A stretch of 26,602 bases of DNA from Nitrobacter sp035546855 (GCA_035546855.1 DASZVY010000072.1:1-26602); one strand, 5' to 3'. Numbered from the stretch's first letter, positions 6,920 to 15,233 are shown. Translations and numbers: made by a program. The notes: generated by a model from the letters alone, not told the origin.

Positions 6920-7675
6920 TCAGCGTCCGCCGTCCAGAACGCCTGTCAGCGCCGACAGCCCGAGAATACGATGATCGGGCGCAAATCCGAGCTCATCCAT
7001 CTGCATCCGGATGGCCTTGAACATCGTGAGCGGCGTAACGAGGTCGCTCCTTTCGCAGGCCTTCGCCATCGCGTCCGCCGTGACGCGCTCGATCCATGCC
7101 ACCTGAAGCCCGAACGATTTCGCGCCGATCGCATCCCAGGGGTTTGACGAGACGAACAAAACCTCTTTCGGCGTCGCACCAAGCTCGCTCTCGATCAAGG
7201 TGTAGGCGTCCGGACTTGGCTTGAACGTCTTCCGGGAGTCGATGCTGATGGTTGCATCGAGAAGCTTGTCCAGCCCGGTGTTGTGGACCAATGCGTTCAG
7301 CATTCCGGGCGAGCCGTTCGACAGGATGGCGAGTCGCGCGCCTTTCCGCTTCAGGGCTTCCAGCGTCGACAGGGAATCCGGATAGAGGTCGAGATGAACA
7401 TATTTGTCCATGATGCGCCGGAACAGCGCCTCCTCGTATCGGAGGCCGAGAATTCTCAGCGTATAGATCAGCGACTGCCGCGTGACGGTCTCGAAATCCT
7501 CGTAGCGGCGCATCAGCGAGCGCAGCCAACTGTATTCGAGCTGCTTGATGCGCCAGATCTGCGTGATGATATCGCCGTATCCGGGAAAGGCCGCGTCCGT
7601 GACGGCCGCAACGGACTGAACGTCATAGAGCGTTCCATAGGCATCGAACACGACGGCGTTGACGGTCACGGGCAT
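6920..7675 (-). CDS. (S)-2-haloacid dehalogenase, type II (HAD superfamily)
   Basis: 251 aa cytosolic hydrolase that converts L-2-haloalkanoic acids to D-2-hydroxy acids. The active-site set of the L-DEX type is complete, with numbering one higher than the Pseudomonas enzyme: nucleophile D11 in DAYGTLYD, R42 in WRIKQLEYSWLR, S119-N120, K152, Y158, and S176/N178/D181 in SSNPWD. The family hallmark KQLEYSWLRSLM is intact. AAGGA lies immediately before the ATG at 7675, which is too close; the GTG two codons later (7669) has ideal spacing, so the true start may be there. It is in the same direction as the AttH-like gene 106 bases upstream, and may be on its own transcript. No haloacid transporter is adjacent, although the nearby uptake operon could be looked at. 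Confidence 0.9.
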   Translation of the reverse strand: MPVTVNAVVFDAYGTLYDVQSVAAVTDAAFPGYGDIITQIWRIKQLEYSWLRSLMRRYEDFETVTRQSLIYTLRILGLRYEEALFRRIMDKYVHLDLYPDSLSTLEALKRKGARLAILSNGSPGMLNALVHNTGLDKLLDATISIDSRKTFKPSPDAYTLIESELGATPKEVLFVSSNPWDAIGAKSFGLQVAWIERVTADAMAKACERSDLVTPLTMFKAIRMQMDELGFAPDHRILGLSALTGVLDGGR

Positions 7676-7781
7676 TCCTTATGTCGATGAGTCGATATTC
7701 CGGAGATCGATCGCGCGCGGACCATAGCCGCGGCCGGCGCCGCTGACAAAACAAACGACGGCGCGGTACCCGGTCCGGCGT

Positions 7782-8882
7782 TCAATAACCCGTCATCTCG
7801 AGGTAGCCGACGCCTTTGTGCGTGCCGTCGAAATGGATCGGTCCCTCCCAATACGGAAAGCTCGTCCCCATCCAGCTCTGCGGATTGAGCGGTGAACTCT
7901 CGATCTCGAAACCGCGGCCGGGGATAGCAATGCGCCAGCGGGTGGGAATCGCCCGGTTGGCGATATCCGTCGTCGCCATCGGCGTCATGGTAATCCCCTC
8001 CGGGGCGAGGGCGGTCGACCGGCCGTCCCGCCCGAGCCAGTTGCCGGCGACGGCGGGTTTGCCTCGGCTTTTGCCTTGGGTTTGCCGCAACTGGAACAGC
8101 ATCAGCTTTTCGCCGGTTGCGAGATGCAGCGCGAACCAATCCCACCCGGCCTGATCCGCGGCGAGCGGCTGGCTGCTCCATTCATGGTCCAGCCATGCCA
8201 GCCCGCTGACATCTGCGTGTTTGTCGTCGATGGTAATCGCGCCGCTCGCGGTGAAGTTCGGCTGACTGTAGTAATACGACGCCTGTCCGCGTTCGGATTT
8301 CACGCTGTAGCCGTTGTCGCCCTCGAGCATCAGCGGTTTGCTGGCCTCGAGCCGCAGCGTATAGTCGAAATCCGGTCCAGATGCCTTGAGTTGAAGCGGC
8401 GAGAGACGCATCGGTTCGTCGCCGAGCGGGCTCGCCATCTGCCAGGCATCGATCCAGGCGTGAAACGGGTTTGCGTCGACGCCCGCCTGTCCGATTCCGC
8501 CGCGCGCGAACGTTTCGGTGTAACGGTGCGTGTCGGCACGCGTGACGGCGGCATGTCCCATCCAGATCTGCGGATTATCCCAACCGTCCTGCTGCGGGCC
8601 GGGCCGCATCGCCTGACGAAACAGCGTCCATTGCACGCCGCAGGCCGCGCCCTGCGCGTCCGTCAGATTGGCTGTGAGATACCACCATTCGATGCGGTAA
8701 TCCGGATGTGCGCCGTGATCGGCTGGAAACAGCAGCGGCCGACCGGGCGTTACGGCTGCGAAACCTGCCGCATCGCGGCCGAGGCCGGCGAATCCCTGTG
8801 CGGCTGCGGCGCGCCAGCCGAGGGTAAGGCAGGCAAGACCACCGAGAAATACGCGCCGCGACGGGATCGTTCTATCGCTCAT
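7782..8882 (-). CDS. AttH/CrtC-like lipocalin-domain protein, Tat-exported
   Basis: 366 aa, predicted periplasmic. It begins with a textbook twin-arginine signal, S-R-R-V-F-L-G at 8-14, and a hydrophobic run ending AAAA-Q (cleavage about 28). The mature part carries the marks of the AttH / carotenoid 1,2-hydratase-like double-lipocalin fold: IEWWYLTANL soon after the signal, DHEWSSQ and GWDWFALHL in the middle, and an FPYWEGP segment near the C-terminus. There are no carotenoid genes nearby, so it is unlikely to be CrtC itself. The start at 8882 overlaps the permease stop by 11 bases, so it is translationally coupled to the ATPase-permease pair. This is a recurring triad whose physiological job is poorly known. 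By inference it handles a hydrophobic or lipid-like molecule moved by the transporter. Confidence 0.85.
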   Translation of the reverse strand: MSDRTIPSRRVFLGGLACLTLGWRAAAAQGFAGLGRDAAGFAAVTPGRPLLFPADHGAHPDYRIEWWYLTANLTDAQGAACGVQWTLFRQAMRPGPQQDGWDNPQIWMGHAAVTRADTHRYTETFARGGIGQAGVDANPFHAWIDAWQMASPLGDEPMRLSPLQLKASGPDFDYTLRLEASKPLMLEGDNGYSVKSERGQASYYYSQPNFTASGAITIDDKHADVSGLAWLDHEWSSQPLAADQAGWDWFALHLATGEKLMLFQLRQTQGKSRGKPAVAGNWLGRDGRSTALAPEGITMTPMATTDIANRAIPTRWRIAIPGRGFEIESSPLNPQSWMGTSFPYWEGPIHFDGTHKGVGYLEMTGY

Positions 8883-11331
8883 CGGCGAAAATCCGAAGCA
8901 GTCTGGCGGGCTGCATCCGCCATAGCCGTATCGCAGGCGCCAGCATCGCAAGCAGCGCTGCCAGCATGGCGACGCCGAGCAATTCGATCAGCGACTGCGG
9001 AAAGACGTGAAACGGCAATCGCCAGCCGAACGACCGGACATTGACCACCGCGATCAGGCACCACGCTACGACGAGGCCGAGCGGAATCGCAAGCAGCGCG
9101 GTGATCAAGGCGATCGACAGGGTCTTGAACAATTCCAGCACGGCGAGCCGGCGCCGCGTCAGTCCGATCGCCCAGAGCGGCGCCAGTTGCGGCAATCGCG
9201 ACGCGCTCAGCGTCAGCAGGCTGGTGAGCAGCGCGATGCCGGCGACGCCGAGCGTGAACGTATTCAATGCCGCGGTGACGGCGAAGGTGCGGTTGAAGAT
9301 GCGGGTCGATTCCGCTTTCAGCGTCGATTGATCGGAGAGGCGACTGCTATCAAGGTAAAACGCCGACCGCATGGCTTCGATCAGCGGCGCCACCTGTTCC
9401 GGTGCAACGCGCAACCCGAATCGGCTCTGCGTCATTTTTGGAAAGCGCGCCTTCAGCACATTGATGTCGACGCCAAGTTGTCCTTTCGGATTGCCATAGT
9501 CGGCATAAAACCCGACGATCACGGCCGGCCAATCTCCGGCCGGTGCCGGAATGATGACGCGGTCGCCGAGACCCAGCTTGAGCCGCCGCGCCAATTGTTC
9601 GCTGATGAGAACGCCGCTCCCCTTCCGGACCTCATTCCATGCGTTTGCACTCGATTGCAGCAGCGGCCACCGCGCCCGATAGGCGTCGTCGTCCGCGAGG
9701 CCGAGAACCTCGACTGGCTGGCCCGCGATCCTTACGTCGGCTCTTGCCCCCGGCAGGATAGCCTTTACGTCGGGCCGCTTGCGGAGCCAGCTTTCAATCG
9801 TATGCGCCTGTCCGGCATCGATCGGACGCACGTAAATATCCGCAGTCAGTCGTCCGTCCAGCCACGTGGTGAAGGTCTTGCTGAATGTTTCGACCATGGT
9901 TCCGACGCCGATATTGACCGAGAGCGCGAGCAGCAGCGCCATCAGCGCCAGCGACAATCCCGAGAGTTGCTGACGGGCATCGGCCCAGACCCACTCGACG
10001 ACGGGGCGACGACTCGTGCGCTCGCCCAAGGCCAGTACGAAGCCGAGCAGCACTGGCAGCGCGAGCGCGGCTCCGAGCATCAATGCCGCAAGCACGGCAA
10101 ATCCGGAAATCAGGGATTCGCCAAACCTCAATAATCCGGCGGCGACGCAAAACAGGACGACTGCCGCGGCGCCCTGCAGGGTCAGGCGCCGCTGTTGGGC
10201 CTGCCGCCAGGCGGAGGGCTGCGCGGCCGCGAGCACAGGAAGCCGCGCGACCCGCAGCAGACCCAGCGCCGCAGCCGCGGCGGCGCCAAGCACGCTCATT
10301 GCCAGACCGGCGGCCCACCATTCAGGCCGCAATGTCAGTTGGCCCGGGATGTCCGCGCCGTAAAGGCCGCGCAGGCTGATGGCGACGTTCGGCAACAAGG
10401 CGGAGGCGATCAGATATCCGCAGATCAAACCGATTAATCCGGATACCAGCGCCAGCAAAACCAGTTCGGCAAGCAACGTCCCGCTTAGCAGGCGAGCGGA
10501 GATTCCGCAGGCGCGCAATGTTCGGATGGTCGGAAGACGCTGCTCGAAAGCAAGCCCGATCGCCGAATTGACGATAAAGAGTCCGACCAGAAACGAGAGC
10601 AGGCCGAAGGCGGTCAGATTGAGATGAAAGCTGTCGGTCAGACGCTCGAGATCGGTCTCAGCATTGGGTGCGACCAGCCGGAGTGCGTCACCAGCGACGG
10701 TGGCCAGCGGGAGATGCTTGCCTTTGACGTCGCCGACGAGCAGGCGGGAGATTTCATTCGGCTGGCGCAGGATGCGTTGCGCCTGTCCGATATCGACGAC
10801 GATCACGCCCGGCGCGAGCTGCGGCCGACTCTTTAAGGGTGGCAACGACGTGCCGTCGTCGGATCGGAGCGCCGCGCCGTCAACTGCATGAAGCTCGGAC
10901 GCGGTTTCAGGCGCGAGCAGAGCCAGTCCCGGTGGCGCGAGGAACGATTGCAGCGTGGCGCGACCGATCGCCGGAATTGCACCTGCCTTGGCGGGCAACG
11001 TCACCGGCTCGATGCCGATCAGCCGCACGGAGTGCCCGTCAATCCGAATGCGGCCTTCGAGAATCGGGGAGACCGGCCATCCCGCGCGGCGCAGGTCGAC
11101 GAACATCCGTTGCGGAATAACGTCTCCTCGTTGTGCGACCAGCATCGCGGTCCGCGCGCCGCCGAACAGCGCTGCGGCCTGATCGTAAGCGTTTCGGGCC
11201 TGCTGGTTCAGGGCCTGCACACCGCTCCAGAGCGCGGTGGCCGAGATCAGGCCGATCAGCAATGTCGCCAACTGCGCCGGATGCCGGCGCCAGTGGCTCA
11301 GCAGAACGGCGAGACTCCACAACGCGCGCAT
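8872..11331 (-). CDS. FtsX-like ABC exporter permease (large, duplicated form)
   Basis: 819 aa inner-membrane protein with one N-terminal transmembrane helix (about 19-41), a large periplasmic region, a central cluster of hydrophobic segments, a second extracytoplasmic domain and a C-terminal FtsX-type block of helices (last about 140 residues). This is the duplicated YbbP-like layout, roughly twice the size of LolC/MacB-type FtsX domains. The start ATG at 11331 shares a base with the ATPase stop (TGATG); a GTG one codon upstream is also possible. FtsX-type permeases do not import; they use ATP-driven conformational change to extract or export lipids, lipoproteins or peptides from the membrane or periplasm. 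With its ATPase and the coupled exported AttH-like protein it forms a predicted mechanotransmission-type ABC system of unknown substrate. Confidence 0.88.
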   Translation of the reverse strand: MRALWSLAVLLSHWRRHPAQLATLLIGLISATALWSGVQALNQQARNAYDQAAALFGGARTAMLVAQRGDVIPQRMFVDLRRAGWPVSPILEGRIRIDGHSVRLIGIEPVTLPAKAGAIPAIGRATLQSFLAPPGLALLAPETASELHAVDGAALRSDDGTSLPPLKSRPQLAPGVIVVDIGQAQRILRQPNEISRLLVGDVKGKHLPLATVAGDALRLVAPNAETDLERLTDSFHLNLTAFGLLSFLVGLFIVNSAIGLAFEQRLPTIRTLRACGISARLLSGTLLAELVLLALVSGLIGLICGYLIASALLPNVAISLRGLYGADIPGQLTLRPEWWAAGLAMSVLGAAAAAALGLLRVARLPVLAAAQPSAWRQAQQRRLTLQGAAAVVLFCVAAGLLRFGESLISGFAVLAALMLGAALALPVLLGFVLALGERTSRRPVVEWVWADARQQLSGLSLALMALLLALSVNIGVGTMVETFSKTFTTWLDGRLTADIYVRPIDAGQAHTIESWLRKRPDVKAILPGARADVRIAGQPVEVLGLADDDAYRARWPLLQSSANAWNEVRKGSGVLISEQLARRLKLGLGDRVIIPAPAGDWPAVIVGFYADYGNPKGQLGVDINVLKARFPKMTQSRFGLRVAPEQVAPLIEAMRSAFYLDSSRLSDQSTLKAESTRIFNRTFAVTAALNTFTLGVAGIALLTSLLTLSASRLPQLAPLWAIGLTRRRLAVLELFKTLSIALITALLAIPLGLVVAWCLIAVVNVRSFGWRLPFHVFPQSLIELLGVAMLAALLAMLAPAIRLWRMQPARLLRIFADER

Positions 11332-11984
11332 CACGAGATCGAACCCGCACTTAAGCGAACCTCGCGATCCAGCGTCGCGGCGAGCCGAAGGCTGTGCGTC
11401 ACCATCAGGAAGGCGCATCCTGTCCGTGCGACCAGGTCGCGCGTCAGGCCGAGAACCTGATCGGCGGTGTTCTCATCGAGATTGCCGGTCGGCTCGTCGG
11501 CGAGAAGCAGCGGTGGGCGGGCCGCCAGCGCGCGACCGACGGCGACCTTTTGTTGTTGGCCGCCGGAAAGCTGCTCGGGATAACGAGTCAGCAGATTGCC
11601 GAGTTGCAGCCGATCGACCAGTTCGTCGTGCCAGTGCGGATCGTGCCGCCCGGCGATGCGCGCCTGAAAGGCGAGATTGTCGGCAATGGTAAGACTGGGG
11701 ATCAGGTTGAATTGCTGGAAGACAATGCCGAGCAGATTGCAGCGCAAAGCGGCGCGGCCGGCGTCGGGCAATCCGGTCATCCGCGCGTCCTGAAGCCAGA
11801 TGTCGCCGGCATCGGCGTGGTCGAGGCCCGCGATCAGGTGAAGCAAGGTGCTCTTGCCACTGCCGGACTCGCCGATCAGAGCAACACGCTCGCCCGCGGC
11901 CACTGTCAGGTTGACGCCGCGAAGCACCGCGACATGTTCCTGCGTCGATCGGTAGGTCTTGGTCAGATTCTGGACTTTGAGCAT
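11331..11984 (-). CDS. LolD/MacB-type ABC transporter ATPase
   Basis: 217 aa cytosolic ATPase of the lipoprotein/macrolide exporter class. It has Walker A GESGSGKST near 38-46, the Q-loop FQQFN, the signature LSGGQQQKVAVGRAL, Walker B LLLADEPTGNLDE and an H-loop of MVTHS. GNLDE after Walker B is the hallmark of the LolD/FtsE/MacB group. It is the first gene of the leftward ATPase-permease-AttH operon and shares a 223-base divergent upstream region with an MFS gene. The rest of the Lol system is absent here, so I do not call it lolD. Confidence 0.92.
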   Translation of the reverse strand: MLKVQNLTKTYRSTQEHVAVLRGVNLTVAAGERVALIGESGSGKSTLLHLIAGLDHADAGDIWLQDARMTGLPDAGRAALRCNLLGIVFQQFNLIPSLTIADNLAFQARIAGRHDPHWHDELVDRLQLGNLLTRYPEQLSGGQQQKVAVGRALAARPPLLLADEPTGNLDENTADQVLGLTRDLVARTGCAFLMVTHSLRLAATLDREVRLSAGSIS

Positions 11985-12140
11985 GCTTCGTGCCTATCCG
12001 GAAACGGATGTCCTGCGCCCGGTTACAAGCGGCGAAATGCGGACGCTACCCGATCTCGCGGTGCGGCGCGACCGTCGGAGCACATCAGTTTCGCAAGCAC
12101 CTGATCGTGATCGGTCGTGCGGCCTCCACGAAAACCCGGA

Positions 12141-12170
12141 TTGCTTTATCGCTCGAACAATGGCTAGCAT
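12141..12170 (+). promoter_or_regulatory. Candidate promoter of the MFS transporter gene
   Basis: TTGCTT (12141-12146), an 18-nt spacer and TAGCAT (12165-12170) resemble a sigma-70 promoter and would start a transcript about 30 bases upstream of the chosen ATG, whose ribosome binding site is GGGGGAGA. Spacing is acceptable and the match is moderate. The rest of the 11985-12207 gap shows no gene. Confidence 0.3.
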
Positions 12171-12207
12171 CGCCGCCAAACAAAGCGACCCAGGGGGAGA
12201 TGAGATC

Positions 12208-13476
12208 ATGACTGCGCAGCCGACGCCGAAGGGAGCCTGGAGGATCACGCTCCTTCTGTTTCTATTCATGGTGGTGAACTTCGCGGATAAGATCGTTGTG
12301 GGCCTTGCAGGCGTGCCGATCATGACCGAGCTGAAGCTGGAGCCGGAACAGTTCGGCTTCCTCGGCTCGTCCTTTTTCTTCCTGTTTTCGATCTCGGCGG
12401 TTGTCGTCGGCTTCGTGGTGAACCGTGTCGCTGCGCGCTGGGTTCTGCTGGCCCTGGCGCTGATCTGGGCGTTGGCGCAGTTCCCGATGTTCGGCACGGT
12501 CAGCTTCACCACGCTGGTGATCTGCCGCATCATCCTCGGTGCGGGAGAAGGACCCGCATTTTCGGTAGCCGCGCATGCGATCTACAAGTGGTTCCCGGAT
12601 GAGAAGCGAACGCTGCCGACCGCGGTTCTGTCCCAGGGCTCCGCGCTCGGCGTCGTTTTTGCGGTCCCGGCGCTGAACTGGCTGATCGTCAATCATAGCT
12701 GGCACCATGCGTTCGGCGCGCTGGGTCTTGTCGGCCTGCTGTGGGTCGTTCTCTGGCTGTTCCTGGGCAAGGAAGGGCCGCTGGTTCACACGGCTGAGAT
12801 GACGGAAGAAACGCGCATTCCGTATTCGCGGCTGCTGACCTCGCGCACCTTCATCGGCTGTTGCATCGCGACCTTCGGCGCCTATTGGGCGCTGTCGCTC
12901 GGGCTGACGTGGTTCACATCGTTCATCGTGAAGGGTCTTGGCTTCACGCAGAAACAAGCCGGCTTCATTTCGATCCTGCCGTGGATATTCGGCGCCTTCA
13001 TCGTCATCCTGACCGGGTGGCTGTCGCAGCGTCTGATGGGGCGGGGGATGACGACGCGTGGGGCGCGTGGCGTTCTCGGTGCGGCGCCGCTGATCGTCGG
13101 CGGGCTGATTTTGCTCGGCATTCCCTATGTGGGCAGCGCCAATCTGCGAATCGCCCTGCTTGTCATCGGCTCCGGCCTGTGCGGTTCGATCTATGTGGTT
13201 TGCCCGCCGATGATCGGCGAATTCGCGCCGGTCTCCCAACGCGGTGCCGCCATCGCGATCTACGGCGCGATCTACACGCTCGCGGGAATCGTCGCCCCTA
13301 TGGTCATGGGCACGGTGATCCAGCATGCCGGCGAAATGCTCTCGGGCTATATGCTGGGCTTCACCATCAACGGGATCGTGCTGATCGTGTCGGGCCTGCT
13401 CGGGCTGCTGTTGCTGTGGCCCAATACCGAGCGCTTACGCCTGATGAACGCGTCGCCCCAGCCGAAATTTGCTTAG
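12208..13476 (+). CDS. MFS transporter, anion:cation symporter-like family
   Basis: 422 aa inner-membrane protein with about 12 hydrophobic segments, normal for the major facilitator superfamily. The first helix reads VVNFADKIVVGLAGVP, which fits the N-x-x-D-(R/K) pattern of ACS-type sugar-acid and organic-anion symporters (galactonate, glucarate, phthalate permeases). GAGEGPAFSVAAHAIYKWFP in the fourth to fifth helix region is also typical of that family. The ATG at 12208 follows GGGGGAGA at good distance; an in-frame ATG at 12161 lacks a ribosome binding site. It stands alone, divergent from the LolD-like operon and convergent with a second MFS gene. An organic anion is the likely substrate class. 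The precise substrate is unknown. Confidence 0.88.
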   Translation: MTAQPTPKGAWRITLLLFLFMVVNFADKIVVGLAGVPIMTELKLEPEQFGFLGSSFFFLFSISAVVVGFVVNRVAARWVLLALALIWALAQFPMFGTVSFTTLVICRIILGAGEGPAFSVAAHAIYKWFPDEKRTLPTAVLSQGSALGVVFAVPALNWLIVNHSWHHAFGALGLVGLLWVVLWLFLGKEGPLVHTAEMTEETRIPYSRLLTSRTFIGCCIATFGAYWALSLGLTWFTSFIVKGLGFTQKQAGFISILPWIFGAFIVILTGWLSQRLMGRGMTTRGARGVLGAAPLIVGGLILLGIPYVGSANLRIALLVIGSGLCGSIYVVCPPMIGEFAPVSQRGAAIAIYGAIYTLAGIVAPMVMGTVIQHAGEMLSGYMLGFTINGIVLIVSGLLGLLLLWPNTERLRLMNASPQPKFA

Positions 13477-13524
13477 GGCGCTTGCGGGTAGGACAGCCCC
13501 GCGCGCAGAGCAGAGGCAATCATT

Positions 13525-13551
13525 GTGCGGCCACCATCGAGGCGGCCGCAC
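13525..13551. terminator. Perfect 8-bp hairpin between convergent MFS genes
   Basis: GTGCGGCC (13525-13532) and GGCCGCAC (13544-13551) pair perfectly around an 11-nt loop, in the 91-base gap between the two convergent MFS genes. No strong T tract is present on either side, so it is a candidate bidirectional terminator or 3'-end stabiliser. Confidence 0.48.
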
Positions 13552-13567
13552 GCGTGTTGCGGACGAA

Positions 13568-14800
13568 TCAGGGTGTGGCGATGCTTGGCGACTCGCGGGC
13601 TGTTCCCGGTTCGCGTTCGGTGACCAGCGCCAGCAGCACCGTCGCCACCATGAATGCGACGGACGCACCGAACACCCAGTGCGGAAGATGCCGGTCCATA
13701 ATCCAGCCGTAAAGCAGCGGGCTGACGATGCCGCCGAAATTGAATCCGGTCGACACGATGCCGAATGCGCGCCCGGCGGCGCCTGCCGGAGAGGCCGCGC
13801 GAACCAGCATGTCGCGGGACGGTGCGATGACGCCACCAAGGAAACCTGCGGCACCCATCGCCACCGTCAGCACCATCGGCTGGAGCGTCACGACGGCGAT
13901 TGCCAGGACGATTGCTGCGTTGAGTGCGAAGCAGGCCGCGGCAACCTGACTGTGACGTCGGGTATGATCGGCAAGAAAGCCTCCAGCCAGCACCCCGGCG
14001 GCGCTCGCGCCAAGAAATGCGGTCAGCGCGACGTTCGCGGTTGAGAACGACGTGCCATAGCCGCTCATCAGCGCGACGACGCCGAAATTGGTGATGCCGG
14101 CACTCGACAGGCTGAGAAGCATGAAAAAGATCGTCAGCACGATGATGGCCGGCGTCAGGACGTTGACGCGTGGCCCGTTTATGTCGCGCGCTCCCATGGT
14201 CGCGGCGCCGGCGTCCGGGATGTCCATGAGCATGAGCGACAGGGCCACCAGCACGCCAATTGCGCCGGCCGCGATCAGCGCGCCTTGTCCGCCGATCGTC
14301 GCCACAAGTGTCGCCATGATCGCCGGAGCGACCGCGCCGCCGAGAAAACCGGCGAAGGTATGGATCGAGAACGCGCGGCCCATGCGGGCCTCGTCCATGT
14401 GGGCGGACAGGATCGCGTAGTCGGCGGGATGATAGACGCTGTTGGCTACTCCCAACAGCACCGCGCTTGCGATCAGCCAGGGATAGCTGACGTGGAGCCC
14501 GAGCATGATCAGGGCGATGCCGCCGATGCAAAGTCCAATCAGCAGGATCCTGCGTGCGCCGACATGATCGACCAGATAGCCGATCGGCGCCTGGGTCAGG
14601 CCAGACACGACGGCAAAAACGGTGAGGGCGAATCCAAGTTCGATGAAGTCGACCCCGAGCTGCTTCTTCAGGAACGGAAACAGCATCGGAAGAACAAGCA
14701 GATGGAAATGGCTGACCCAATGGGCGATTGAAATGCCGGTCAGCGTGCGCAGGGCTCCGTCGCCTTTCGTTTGCGGGGTGCCGGCCGGAACCTCTGCCAT
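13568..14800 (-). CDS. MFS transporter, fosmidomycin-resistance (Fsr)-like
   Basis: 410 aa inner-membrane protein with about 12 transmembrane segments. Helix 1 has AHWVSHFHLLVLPMLFPFL, followed by LGFALTVFAVVSGLTQAP and the GYLVDHVGARR loop, which is the pattern of the Fsr-like and related MFS drug/metabolite efflux group. GVANSVYHPADYAILS and the second-half loop GGFLADHTRRH are also typical. The ATG at 14800 is preceded by GAGG at good distance; an in-frame ATG at 14875 is less well placed. Upstream lie a possible 25-codon leader ORF and a small charged protein gene, both in the same direction. The substrate is unknown; export is more likely than import for this group. Confidence 0.85.
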   Translation of the reverse strand: MAEVPAGTPQTKGDGALRTLTGISIAHWVSHFHLLVLPMLFPFLKKQLGVDFIELGFALTVFAVVSGLTQAPIGYLVDHVGARRILLIGLCIGGIALIMLGLHVSYPWLIASAVLLGVANSVYHPADYAILSAHMDEARMGRAFSIHTFAGFLGGAVAPAIMATLVATIGGQGALIAAGAIGVLVALSLMLMDIPDAGAATMGARDINGPRVNVLTPAIIVLTIFFMLLSLSSAGITNFGVVALMSGYGTSFSTANVALTAFLGASAAGVLAGGFLADHTRRHSQVAAACFALNAAIVLAIAVVTLQPMVLTVAMGAAGFLGGVIAPSRDMLVRAASPAGAAGRAFGIVSTGFNFGGIVSPLLYGWIMDRHLPHWVFGASVAFMVATVLLALVTEREPGTARESPSIATP

Positions 14801-14807
14801 CTCGTCC

Positions 14808-14885
14808 TCAAATTGGTGGCGCCGCGCATGGCGTCGCGGAAAGGTATCGATCCCCCCGACGGCTTGTCCATCCATGCATCCGCAT
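14808..14885 (-). CDS. Possible 25-residue leader ORF ahead of the MFS gene
   Basis: A GGAGGA ribosome binding site, the strongest in this area, stands five bases before an ATG at 14885. It opens a 25-codon frame (M-R-M-H-G-W-T-S-R-R..., rich in Arg and Ala/Pro) whose TGA at 14810-14808 ends seven bases before the MFS start codon. Stop-to-start spacing this short is consistent with a translated leader that couples to or attenuates the transporter gene. No homology is recognised. The frame could equally be chance, with the GGAGGA serving an unannotated longer MFS start. Confidence 0.3.
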   Translation of the reverse strand: MRMHGWTSRRGDRYLSATPCAAPPI

Positions 14886-14949
14886 GACAGTCCTCCGGAC
14901 CGGTCAACCGCTGCCGCAATGCGATATAACGAGCGTGCGTGGCGGGACC

Positions 14950-15108
14950 TCACAAACCCTGTTGTTCGTCGTCGCGGTCGCGTTTCGGGGTCGCGATGTC
15001 GCCATCCTCGTAATCGTCGTCCTCATTGCCTGGGGGAGGCGGAACCTTTTTCGCCTTGGCCGGGGTCTTCGATGTCGGGTCTTTCGGCGTCTTTCCGGAA
15101 TCGCTCAT
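14950..15108 (-). CDS. Small, highly charged, probably disordered protein (52 aa)
   Basis: The ATG at 15108 is preceded by AAGGAC at good distance and opens a 52-codon frame ending in TGA at 14952-14950. The product starts M-S-D-S-G-K-T-P-K-D-P and has a Lys/Pro/Thr-rich first half, a PPPP run, then an acidic stretch N-E-D-D-D-Y-E-D-G-D and a mixed-charge tail R-D-R-D-D-E-Q-Q-G-L. It has no hydrophobic segment and no cysteine, so it should be a soluble, intrinsically disordered protein. The clean ribosome binding site and the strongly patterned composition support a real gene rather than chance. It lies between bluB and the MFS gene in the same direction. Function unknown; I do not recognise a family. 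Confidence 0.6.
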   Translation of the reverse strand: MSDSGKTPKDPTSKTPAKAKKVPPPPGNEDDDYEDGDIATPKRDRDDEQQGL

Positions 15109-15162
15109 TGTGTGTCCTTGCCGCCTCGCGGGATTTGGTTGCCATTCTATCTCAATTTTGCA

Positions 15163-15177
15163 CGGAGCCGCGCTCCG
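15163..15177 (-). terminator. Short perfect hairpin downstream of bluB
   Basis: CGGAGC and GCTCCG form a 6-bp stem with a 3-nt loop 57 bases beyond the bluB stop. The bases that follow on the minus strand (TGCAAAATTGAG) are only partly A/T-rich, so it is a weak terminator candidate. It separates bluB from the small charged gene. Confidence 0.35.
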
Positions 15178-15233
15178 AATTAACGCCGCGCCCGGTCACG
15201 GCCGGCATCAGAGCAAACGCCTGAACCCTCACG

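Noticed and set aside
7782..8882. Calling the lipocalin-like protein carotenoid 1,2-hydratase (CrtC)
   Set aside because: No carotenoid genes are nearby, and the gene is translationally coupled to an ABC exporter, the AttH context.
11331..11984. Calling the ATPase lolD
   Set aside because: The motifs fit the whole LolD/FtsE/MacB group. The partner permease is the large YbbP-like type and no lolC/lolE pair is present.
14801..14953. MFS protein starting at 14953 or 14875
   Set aside because: The added residues are Arg/His-rich and not membrane-like. The ATG at 14800 has its own GAGG ribosome binding site and begins just before helix 1.
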